From: Chloroflexota bacterium
GTDB taxonomy: Bacteria; Chloroflexota; Limnocylindria; P2-11E
Reading direction: 5' to 3'
DNA: 6,551 bases
Assembly: GCA_013695575.1 (NCBI GenBank)
Contig: JACDAF010000256.1
Location: 1 to 6,551 of the forward strand
The notes beneath the pieces are model-generated. The model was not told where the DNA came from. It was given only the letters and a program-made list of their open reading frames with translations, and did no database searches. Every line of letters begins with the position of its first letter. Position 1 is the first letter of the stretch. Below, one piece after another: positions 1 to 5,838 of the stretch. Both the position numbers and the translations under genes were made by a program.

Positions 1-871
1 TCGCGCGGCGCAGCCCCGGATCATCGAATGCGGCGCCGAGCAGGTCGTCCAATTGCGACCGCATCGCGTCGGGCAAGCTGTTCCAGAGCGATCGCATCGC
101 GGCCATGCCGCCCGCGAGCTGCCGCAATAGGTCGTCCCAGTCCCCCGCCTGTCCGGCGAGCTCCGGGTACTGACGCTGGAAGGCCTCGAAGTCGGGGTCA
201 CCACCCTCCATCCGCTCACGCAAGGCGCGATTGAGGTCGCGCATCATCTGCCGCGTCCGCTCGATCTTCTCAGGGTTGAGGTCCTTCAGCGAATCACGCA
301 TGTTCCTGAAGTACGAGCCGAGCACCTGCTCCTGCAGCTGATTCAGGAGCTCCTGGTACTTCTCCGCGGCCTTCTGCTCAACGAACTCGTATTCCTTGAG
401 GGCGCGAATGGCGCGCGCGACGTCCGGAGGCAATGAGTCGAGCTGCGCGAGACGATCCTGCGCGAGCCGCTCCATCGCCGCCTTGAGCTCGGGATTCGGC
501 GCCTCGCTGTCGCGGCGGCGCTCGAGCCCTTCACGCTCGAGGCGCTTGACCTCTTCGAGCTTCTCCTCCAGCTCCTTGAAGATGCCGGAAAGCCCGTGCC
601 GCTCCGCCCGCCGGCGCCGGGCTTCGCGTAGCCGCTCGTGCAGATCCTGCAAGCCCTCCATCCGCCCGGGAATCCCCCAACGCGCGAGGCGGGCCAGCGC
701 GTCCTCGAGGTCGCCGCCCGCGAGCAGCTCATCAGACATCGCTCCGAGCAGCTCGTCGGCCTCGAGAGCATCGAGGCGTTGCGTGCCGTCCCAGCGCGAG
801 TAGCGGAGGTGGTCGAAGGGGCCGGGGAGCCCGGAGGGCTCGGTCGGGCTAAGCCCTCCCTCGCTGGTCAT
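1..871 (-). CDS. VWA-type partner protein of MoxR/chelatase AAA+ ATPase, N-terminal part (runs off window)
   Basis: The minus frame is open from an ATG at 871 to the window edge and gives 290 residues; the C-terminus, where a VWA metal-binding domain would lie, is not visible. The ATG overlaps the TGA of the upstream ATPase gene as ATGA, and there is no Shine-Dalgarno sequence, so translation is probably coupled. Residues 24-31 read YSRWDGTQ, followed by an acidic LEADELLGAMSDELL block (36-50) and a GGDLEDALARLARWGIPGR segment (52-70). I recall these as the N-terminal signature of VWA proteins encoded beside chelatase-like ATPases. Residues about 73-120 are strongly charged and heptad-like (probable coiled coil), and helix-rich sequence with W244 and W263 follows. 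Inferred role: cytosolic adaptor that couples the neighbouring AAA+ motor to a client. That this is coding is well supported; the VWA assignment rests on context and N-terminal resemblance because the domain is outside the window. Confidence 0.82.
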   Translation of the reverse strand, partial: MTSEGGLSPTEPSGLPGPFDHLRYSRWDGTQRLDALEADELLGAMSDELLAGGDLEDALARLARWGIPGRMEGLQDLHERLREARRRRAERHGLSGIFKELEEKLEEVKRLEREGLERRRDSEAPNPELKAAMERLAQDRLAQLDSLPPDVARAIRALKEYEFVEQKAAEKYQELLNQLQEQVLGSYFRNMRDSLKDLNPEKIERTRQMMRDLNRALRERMEGGDPDFEAFQRQYPELAGQAGDWDDLLRQLAGGMAAMRSLWNSLPDAMRSQLDDLLGAAFDDPGLRRA

Positions 872-2265
872 GCGCGGAACGTGGACCGCGCTTCGCCGCG
901 CTCCTTGTTGAGCTTGCGGTTGAGGTGCAGACCCTCGAGGACGAACTCCACGGCGGCGGCGATGGCGGCCGGATTCCCGTGCGCGCCGAGCTTCGCGACC
1001 GCACCCTTCATCCCGGGGATCTGCAGCGCCTGCTTCACGTACTCCTGGCTCGGGAGGGCGGGGGAGACATGCATCGTCGCGCCTCGCTGGAACGCGGCGA
1101 GCAGAGAGTCGAACTCCGCCAATGAGAACGTGCGGTTGAACACGTTCAGCACGGATCGCTGGACCAGCCGATCGACGACGCGCTCCTCGGTGAGATCGCC
1201 GACGGTCTCCAGCTCGATCTTGCCAGCCGTCGAGGCGAGCACCGCGGGGAGGTCGCTGATGCGCGGCACGATGTTCGTCTCGCCGGTACGGAGCGCCCGC
1301 TTCAGCGCGCTCGATACGAGATTCTCGTAGTTCGAGATCGTGACGCGCACCGAGACTCCTGAGCGCTGTGAGATGTCCGACGACTTCCGCGCAAGGTGCG
1401 AGAGCTCGGCCAGGATCTCCTTCATGTAGCCGGGGACGGTCGTGACGAGGCCCTCATCCGTGTACGACTGCCGCTCCTGCTCCATGATCCCGACCTCGGT
1501 CGCGATCTCCCGCGGGTAATGGGTCCGGATCTGCGAGCCGAACCGGTCCTTGAGCGGTGTGATGATCCGCCCGCGGTTGGTGTAGTCCTCGGGATTGGCC
1601 GATGCCACGACCATGAGGTCCAGCCGCAATCGCACCTTGTAGCCGCGGATCTGCACGTCGCGCTCTTCCATGACGTTGAGGAGGCCGACCTGCACGCGCT
1701 CCGCGAGGTCCGGCAGCTCGTTCAGCGCGAAGATGCCACGGTGCGTTCGCGGCAGCAGCCCGTAGTGGATCGTCATCTCGTCCGAGAGGTAACGCCCCTC
1801 GGCGACCTTGATCGGGTCCACTTCTCCGATGAGGTCCGCGATCGAGATGTCGGGCGTCGCGAGCTTCTCGCTGTAGCGCTGCTCGCGCGTGATCCAGACC
1901 AGCTCGACGTCGTCGGTGTCGTTCGCAACGCGGTACCGGCACGCCGCGCAGATGGGTGCGAATGGGTCGTCGTTGACCTCGCATCCGGCGATCGCGGGGA
2001 CCACCTCGTCGAGAAGGCTCACAAGGAGGCGCGCGATGCGGGTCTTCGCCTGCCCACGCTCACCGAGCAGCATGACGTCCTGGCCCGAGAGGATGGCATT
2101 CTCGAGCTGCGGCATGACGCTCGTCTCATAACCGATGATGCCAGCGAACAATGGCCTGCGCTCCGAGAGCGCGCCGATGAGGTTGGAGCGGAGCTCTTCC
2201 TTCACCGTGCGCGGGCGATATGGTGTCTCGCGGAGCGCGCCGATGGTGGCCGGGCGTGCCGTCAC
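868..2265 (-). CDS. MoxR/magnesium-chelatase subunit I-like AAA+ ATPase
   Basis: A 465-residue cytosolic AAA+ ATPase. Walker A is GERGQAKT (68-75), the Walker B-like strand is GIFALNELPD (177-186), sensor 1 lies in VVASANPED (219-227), a likely arginine finger is R241 in LKDRFGS, and a sensor-2 region with R301 and R308 follows. The linking LIGEVDPIKVAEGR (145-158) and RVQVGLLNVMEERD (190-203) are typical of the ChlI/BchI clade. Between Walker A and B an insert carries C95, C106 and C109, possibly a metal site. The start is GTG at 2265, overlapping the upstream stop as GTGA; the family usually begins about this far before its RPRTVKEELR motif, and the next Met is residue 51, too late. Family members drive metal insertion or cofactor maturation with a VWA partner, and the next gene looks like one. 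True magnesium chelation is unlikely because no chlorophyll genes are nearby, so I give no gene symbol. The client is unknown. Confidence 0.93.
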   Translation of the reverse strand: MTARPATIGALRETPYRPRTVKEELRSNLIGALSERRPLFAGIIGYETSVMPQLENAILSGQDVMLLGERGQAKTRIARLLVSLLDEVVPAIAGCEVNDDPFAPICAACRYRVANDTDDVELVWITREQRYSEKLATPDISIADLIGEVDPIKVAEGRYLSDEMTIHYGLLPRTHRGIFALNELPDLAERVQVGLLNVMEERDVQIRGYKVRLRLDLMVVASANPEDYTNRGRIITPLKDRFGSQIRTHYPREIATEVGIMEQERQSYTDEGLVTTVPGYMKEILAELSHLARKSSDISQRSGVSVRVTISNYENLVSSALKRALRTGETNIVPRISDLPAVLASTAGKIELETVGDLTEERVVDRLVQRSVLNVFNRTFSLAEFDSLLAAFQRGATMHVSPALPSQEYVKQALQIPGMKGAVAKLGAHGNPAAIAAAVEFVLEGLHLNRKLNKERGEARSTFRA

Positions 2266-3161
2266 GATCCCACCGGGTCCCCGCGCAGTCGGCCCCGAGC
2301 CGGCTCGTGGCGGAATCCGGCGAGCGCCGCACGCGCGGACGGGATGTCGCGCACGCCGCGTGCGACGAGCGCCTCGAGGAAGTCCGTTCGGCGCTCGAGG
2401 TTCGCGCGCAGCTCGTCCAACAGGCGAGGTGCGGCCGTGCCCGACCGGGGATCAAGGGATCTTTGGACCAGCTCGCAGAGCAGCTCGAGCTGCGCAGCGT
2501 CGTGGTGCCGGTGCGTGTCCGTCGGCCCATCCCAGTCGACAAGCGGCACGAGATCGCGGACGCGATGGAGCGACACGAGTCGTCGCGCGATCCCGCCTCG
2601 CGAGGTGCCGTACATACGCATCACCGCGAGAAGCTCGACCCGGGCCACGTCGGCTCGCGCGACGCCGAGCTCGTCGGTGAGCTGTGTGACGGCCTCCTCC
2701 GCGCTGTCCGCATGAAGCGTCGAGGCGAGCGCATACCCCCGTCTCAGCGAGCGGAAGACGCGAACCGCCTTGGGGCCCCAGAGGTAGACGGGCAGGTGGG
2801 ATGACAGCTCGTTCGCCAGGAGCAGCGTTCGCTCGGGCAGCGTTTGACCGAGGTAATCGAACGTCTCCGACCAGCCGCGGATGAAGACGCGACGCACGTC
2901 GGCCGGAAGGAAGTCGAGGAAGGCCGTCAGCGTCGTGGTCTTCCCGGAATGGGGCTGCTCCGCCGCGATGAGCAGCGATCCATGCGACTCGAGGACCATC
3001 CATGCGAGAGCTGCGGTCCGCGCGTCGAAGTTCCCGGCATCCAGCAGCTCGGTCACGGACATCGGGACGGGCGGCTCCCAATTCCAGCCCCACCATCCCA
3101 CGGGCACGTCGTAGTCGCGGGGCGAAAGGGGCCGCTCCAACACCGGATGATGACGCTGCAT
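2262..3161 (-). CDS. Type II/IV secretion (CpaF/VirB11/PilT)-like P-loop ATPase, short form
   Basis: A 299-residue protein, first gene of the minus-strand operon. The P-loop is EQPHSGKTT (68-76): GKT is intact, but the residue at the usual first glycine is Glu68. The line RTLLLANELS (111-120) occupies the Walker B place, and ASTLHADSAEEAV (146-158) matches the histidine-containing TLHANS box typical of secretion and pilus motors, which makes the superfamily call fairly firm. The N-terminus carries an aromatic run, VGWWGWNWEPP (21-31), and lacks the N-terminal domain of full CpaF or GspE proteins. The C-terminal third (about 200-299) is charged and helical, and I do not recognise it. The ATG at 3161 is chosen because an in-frame TAG lies six codons upstream (3177-3179). 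No pilin, secretin or membrane platform gene is in view, so a role in secretion is doubtful. More likely it supplies mechanical or regulatory ATPase activity to the AAA+/VWA pair encoded downstream. Confidence 0.85.
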   Translation of the reverse strand: MQRHHPVLERPLSPRDYDVPVGWWGWNWEPPVPMSVTELLDAGNFDARTAALAWMVLESHGSLLIAAEQPHSGKTTTLTAFLDFLPADVRRVFIRGWSETFDYLGQTLPERTLLLANELSSHLPVYLWGPKAVRVFRSLRRGYALASTLHADSAEEAVTQLTDELGVARADVARVELLAVMRMYGTSRGGIARRLVSLHRVRDLVPLVDWDGPTDTHRHHDAAQLELLCELVQRSLDPRSGTAAPRLLDELRANLERRTDFLEALVARGVRDIPSARAALAGFRHEPARGRLRGDPVGS

Positions 3162-3173
3162 GACGGTCGATCG

Positions 3174-3179
3174 AGCCTA
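3174..3179 (-). promoter_or_regulatory. Candidate -10 element for the three-gene ATPase operon
   Basis: On the minus strand TAGGCT fits the loose TANNNT pattern and ends 12 nt before the ATG at 3161, which would leave a leader of only a few bases. No convincing -35 hexamer lies 16-18 nt upstream. The first gene has no Shine-Dalgarno sequence, in keeping with a very short or absent leader. Weak call. Confidence 0.3.
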
Positions 3180-3216
3180 GCATGCGATCGTTTCAGCTCC
3201 GGCCCTCGCGGCCCGC

Positions 3217-3222
3217 TAGTCT
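3217..3222 (+). promoter_or_regulatory. Candidate -10 element for the small ORF/amidase pair (leaderless start)
   Basis: TAGTCT matches TANNNT and lies 7 nt before the GTG at 3230, so transcription would begin at or next to the start codon. There is no Shine-Dalgarno sequence and no clear -35. The spacing matches that seen upstream of the oxidoreductase and sodC genes in this window, which supports the call. Confidence 0.45.
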
Positions 3223-3229
3223 CGACGGC

Positions 3230-3406
3230 GTGACGCGCGATGAGCGTGGTGCCACTAACGCCACGCCTCCGGCGGATGCGCGCGCCGTCGATGATCCCTC
3301 GCGGCTCGCCGACGAAGCGCGCGCGCAGCGCGAGAAGACGGCCGCGGAGCTTCGCTCCACACCCCTGCCGATGGAGACCGAGCCCGCGACGACGTATCGC
3401 GCGTGA
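3230..3406 (+). CDS. Small GatC/AtzG-like protein encoded upstream of the amidase
   Basis: A 58-residue ORF from GTG 3230. Its TGA overlaps the amidase start as GTGA, the classic arrangement of coupled subunits. The C-terminal end reads PLPMETEPATTYRA (residues 45-58). This resembles the conserved ends of AtzG/DUF4089 and GatC-type small subunits, which wrap around an amidase-signature partner; the preceding stretch (about 26-44) is charged and helical. Family knowledge: AtzG associates with the AtzE amidase in cyanuric-acid degradation, and GatC with GatA. Inference: this protein stabilises the downstream amidase. An alternative ATG at 3182 would add 16 residues, but GTG 3230 fits the -10-like TAGTCT seven bases upstream. 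The N-terminal 20 residues look low-complexity and are shorter than usual for the family, so it could be a degenerate or different small protein. Confidence 0.6.
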   Translation: MTRDERGATNATPPADARAVDDPSRLADEARAQREKTAAELRSTPLPMETEPATTYRA

Positions 3407-4887
3407 CGGAGGTCCGATTCGCCAGCGTGGCCGAGCTCGGCGCCCTGCTGCGGAGGCGCAAGGTGTCGGCCGTCGAGGTCGCGGCCGCGGTGCTCGACGT
3501 GCTCGAGGCCGAAGGGCCCAGCTACAACGCAGTGGCGGCGTTGCTGCGCGAGCGCGCGCTGCGGGAAGCGCGGCTCGCGGATCGCACACTGTCAAGAGGA
3601 CCGCCGCGCTCCCCGCTCCTCGGCATCCCGTACGGGGCGAAGGACCTTCTCGCCGCCGTCGGTGCCACGACGACCTGGGGCGCGCCGCAGTTCGCCGCGC
3701 AGACCTTCGATGCTGACGCCGGCGCGATCGTGAAACTGCGCCGCGCCGGCGCAGTCCTGGCCGCGAAGCTGGCGATGGTCGAGCTCGCGGGCGGGGGAGG
3801 CTACCGATACCCGAGCGCGTCGCTCCAGGGGCCGGGCCTCAATCCGTGGGACACCGGCCGGTGGTCGGGCGGCTCGTCGAGCGGATCCGGATCCGCCGTG
3901 GCGGCGGGCCTGGTCCCGTTCGCGCTGGGCTCGGAAACGAGCGGCTCCATCGGGACGCCCGCTGCGTACTGCGGCGTGACGGGGCTGCGGCCGACGTACG
4001 GTCTGGTGACGCGGCGCGGCGCGATGGCGCTCTCGTGGACGCTGGACAAGATCGGGCCGATGGCACGCACCGCCGAGGACTGCGGCATCGTGCTCGAGGC
4101 GCTCGCCGGTCCGGACCGCGGTGACGCGTCCGTGACCGGAAAGCGCTTCCGCCGGCTCGACCGGCGCCAGTCCGTCGCGGTGATCCGCTCCGTCCGCATC
4201 GGCCACTCCGGTGACGAGCTCGCGCTCGCCACGCCGGAAGCTCGCGCCGCGCTCGAGAAAGGCATTGCGGAGCTCCGCCGGGTGCTCAGGGTGAAGACGG
4301 TCAACGCCACGCTGCCCGAGGGCCTGCCGTACGGCGCGATGGTATCGACCGTTCACGCGGCGGAGGGTGCTTCCATCTTCGCCGAGCTCATCGAGAGCGA
4401 CGGCTGGGAGGAGCTGCGCGACGCGCGCCAGAAGGCCGGACTCCGCGAGGCGCTCGAGATCCGAGCGCGTGATTACCTTCGCGCGATGCGGCTACGCACC
4501 GTCCTGCAGGAGCGGCTCCGCACGCTGTTCCGCGACGTCGACGTGCTGCTCTCGTTCGGGCGTCACACGACGGCCACCCGCGTCGACGATCCGCTCGACC
4601 GCGTGGTGCCGGCGACGCAAGCGCAGGCGCAGCGACCGACCGGCAACGTCGCGCTCATCCCGGCGGGGAACCTCGCGGGCCTCCCGGCGATCTTCTTCCC
4701 GTGTGGCTTCGGCACCGACGGGCTCCCGGTCGGCCTCCAGCTCGTCGGGCCGCCGCTCTCGGAGCCTCTGCTTGTCGCGCTCGCCGAGGCCTACCAGCGC
4801 GCGACCGACCACCACCTCAGACGGCCGCCGCGACCCGTTCGCCGAGCAGGCGCGTCATCGCGAGATCGTGGCCGTAGGGGAACATGA
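3403..4887 (+). CDS. Amidase signature family hydrolase (GatA/AtzE-like)
   Basis: A 494-residue cytosolic amidohydrolase that would cleave a carboxamide bond; the substrate cannot be told from sequence. The Ser-cisSer-Lys triad is visible: K80 in GIPYGAKDLL, the cis-serine S158 in SGGSSSGSGSAVAAG (155-169), and the nucleophile S182 in GSETSGSIGTPAAYCG (176-191), followed by GLRPTYG (194-200). The glycine-rich loop has an extra Ser (GGSSSG rather than the usual GGSSGG). The GTG start at 3403 overlaps the stop of the preceding small gene, and the protein begins with the family's usual helix about ten residues in. Family members normally end close to the sequence YQRATDHH (464-471); the last 20 or so residues here are a basic Arg/Pro tail antisense to the 3' end of the oxidoreductase gene, suggesting read-through past a lost stop. 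Without glutamine-tRNA context it is probably not GatA; a general or ring-cleavage amidase with its own small subunit is more likely. Confidence 0.92.
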   Translation: MTEVRFASVAELGALLRRRKVSAVEVAAAVLDVLEAEGPSYNAVAALLRERALREARLADRTLSRGPPRSPLLGIPYGAKDLLAAVGATTTWGAPQFAAQTFDADAGAIVKLRRAGAVLAAKLAMVELAGGGGYRYPSASLQGPGLNPWDTGRWSGGSSSGSGSAVAAGLVPFALGSETSGSIGTPAAYCGVTGLRPTYGLVTRRGAMALSWTLDKIGPMARTAEDCGIVLEALAGPDRGDASVTGKRFRRLDRRQSVAVIRSVRIGHSGDELALATPEARAALEKGIAELRRVLRVKTVNATLPEGLPYGAMVSTVHAAEGASIFAELIESDGWEELRDARQKAGLREALEIRARDYLRAMRLRTVLQERLRTLFRDVDVLLSFGRHTTATRVDDPLDRVVPATQAQAQRPTGNVALIPAGNLAGLPAIFFPCGFGTDGLPVGLQLVGPPLSEPLLVALAEAYQRATDHHLRRPPRPVRRAGASSRDRGRRGT

Positions 4888-5759
4888 TATTCGCGTCCTC
4901 GGCGCCCGCCGAGGCATGCTCGCGCAAGCGCGCCGCGACCTGCTCGGGCGAGCCGACCATCGCGCCCGGCCGCGCCTTCCGCCACTCGGCTGGCGTCGTC
5001 TTCGCCTTGGCCGCGCTGCGCTACGACGTCGTTCGCCGCCGCGGCGTCCTCTCCGATGACGGCGTACAGGAACGCGCTCCGGCGGAGCGTCGTCGGGTCG
5101 CGCCCCACCGCTTGGCAGGCCTCGTCTATGTCGCGCATCCCGCCCCGCACCTGCTCCGGCGTCGGGAAGCCGCCCTCCGGCAGCCAGTTGAAGGCCTGGG
5201 CCCACCGTGCGGCGATCCGGAGGATGCGCGGCCGCCGCCCGCCGATCCAGATCGGCAGCGGGTGCTGCAGGGGCTTGGGCGCGCACAAGGCGTCCTCGAC
5301 GCGGTAGTGCTTGCCCACGAATGTCGCGCGTTCCTCGTTCCACATGCGCGTGCAGATCTCGAGCGTCTCGACGAGCTGGTCCACTCGCGTCGCCGCCGCC
5401 GGGAAGTCGAAGCCGTAGGCCTTGTACTCGAGCTCCTTCCAACCCGCGCCGATCCCGAACTCGAGACGCCCGCCGGACAGGTGGTCGACTCCCGCGGCGA
5501 TCTTGGCAAGGAGGGCGGGGTTCCGGTAGGACTGGCAGGCGACCATCGTCCCGAGACGGATCGTTGAGGTGTCGCGGGCCAGGGCCGCGAGCGCCGTCCA
5601 CGCCTCGAGACAGGGTGTGTTCTGGCTGTCGCGGTTGAGGAACAAATGATCGGAGAGCCAGACAGCGCGCAGGCCGGTCCGTTCCGCCTCGCGCGCGACC
5701 GCGAGCATCTCTCCGTACGAAAAGCCGAACTGGGGCTCGATCTGCACGCCGAGATCCAC
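4791..5759 (-). CDS. F420-dependent LLM-class oxidoreductase, frameshifted near its 3' end
   Basis: The start is GTG at 5759, giving MDLGVQIEPQFGFSYGEML, a hallmark opening of F420-dependent luciferase-like monooxygenase-family enzymes (TIGR03560-like, from memory). Further family motifs are WLSDHLF (34-40), RLGTMVACQSYRNP (68-81), GGRLEFGIGAGWKELEYKAYG (96-116, split by eye) and LPIWIGG (168-174). These form the TIM-barrel core that binds F420 or FMN and performs hydride transfer on an unknown substrate. The frame reads well to R249 (about 5013). The natural C-terminus, including PGAMVGSPEQVAARL and NIMFPYGHDLAM, then continues in the +1 frame to a TGA at 4817-4819, for a restored length of 313. 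As the sequence stands, the original frame runs on to 4791 with 73 unrelated residues. This is either a sequencing or assembly error or a recent mutation. Longer open sequence upstream to 6407 is antisense to sodC and is not part of the gene. Confidence 0.88.
   Translation of the reverse strand: MDLGVQIEPQFGFSYGEMLAVAREAERTGLRAVWLSDHLFLNRDSQNTPCLEAWTALAALARDTSTIRLGTMVACQSYRNPALLAKIAAGVDHLSGGRLEFGIGAGWKELEYKAYGFDFPAAATRVDQLVETLEICTRMWNEERATFVGKHYRVEDALCAPKPLQHPLPIWIGGRRPRILRIAARWAQAFNWLPEGGFPTPEQVRGGMRDIDEACQAVGRDPTTLRRSAFLYAVIGEDAAAANDVVAQRGQGEDDASRVAEGAAGRDGRLARAGRGALARACLGGRRGREYHVPLRPRSRDDAPARRTGRGGRLRWWSVARW
5008..5020 (-). other. Frameshift site in the LLM oxidoreductase gene
   Basis: In the upstream frame the family sequence ends at AANDVVAQR (codon 249 at 5013-5015). 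In the +1 frame it resumes as AKAKTTPAEWRKARPG from about 5011. That second frame has a TAG at 5021-5023, so the switch must lie between about 5020 and 5008. The length of the restored gene (943 bases from 5759 to 4817) is one more than a multiple of three, which fits a single extra base. There is no long homopolymer, only GCGCGGCC. Confidence 0.8.
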
Positions 5760-5765
5760 GGACCA

Positions 5766-5771
5766 AGAGTA
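5766..5771 (-). promoter_or_regulatory. Candidate -10 element for the LLM oxidoreductase (leaderless GTG)
   Basis: On the minus strand TACTCT (a TANNNT match) is followed by exactly six bases and then the GTG at 5759. No Shine-Dalgarno sequence lies upstream of the GTG. This fits leaderless transcription and also supports the GTG as the true start. A TTGCGA-like hexamer lies about 14 nt upstream, too close to be a convincing -35. Confidence 0.5.
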
Positions 5772-5776
5772 CGGCC

Positions 5777-5788
5777 CGAGCAGGCTCG
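5777..5788. repeat. Short inverted repeat in the LLM/sodC divergent region
   Basis: CGAGC-AG-GCTCG is a perfect 5-bp inverted repeat with a 2-bp centre, just upstream of the minus-strand -10-like element of the oxidoreductase gene. It could be an operator half-site pair, but such short GC-rich palindromes are common by chance in this base composition. Confidence 0.2.
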
Positions 5789-5824
5789 CAATCGAGCGGC
5801 GCCTCACGCGCTTGACCTGGCCGC

Positions 5825-5830
5825 GATACT
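5825..5830 (+). promoter_or_regulatory. Candidate -10 element for sodC
   Basis: GATACT, one mismatch from the canonical TATACT, lies eight bases before the ATG at 5839. There is no Shine-Dalgarno sequence in the gap, so the transcript is probably leaderless or nearly so. A TTGACC at 5812-5817 is only 7 nt upstream and cannot be its -35. Confidence 0.4.
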
Positions 5831-5838
5831 TCTGACCA

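Noticed and set aside
343..771. A 142-codon minus-strand open frame inside the VWA-type gene
   Set aside because: It is Ser/Arg-rich and out of frame with the gene running from 871 to the window edge, whose translation has consistent charged-helix character.
868..2265. Authentic magnesium chelatase for chlorophyll synthesis
   Set aside because: The ATPase resembles subunit I, but no bch/chl genes are present and the operon pairs it with a secretion-type ATPase, so a different client is more likely.
1396..2715. A 439-codon plus-strand open frame across the two ATPase genes
   Set aside because: It is antisense to two genes with clear Walker and family motifs, and its translation has no recognisable domain; it is a GC-rich shadow frame.
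3182..3229. Upstream ATG start at 3182 for the small ORF before the amidase
   Set aside because: It would place the -10-like TAGTCT inside the coding region, and the added 16 residues look non-conserved; GTG 3230 is preferred, though not proven.
5008..5020. Programmed ribosomal frameshifting in the oxidoreductase gene
   Set aside because: There is no slippery heptamer, stimulatory structure or frame-0 stop at the site, and the family is not known to use recoding; an error or mutation is simpler.
5812..5817. TTGACC as the -35 element of sodC
   Set aside because: It is only 7 nt from the -10-like GATACT; a functional -35 needs about 16-18 nt.
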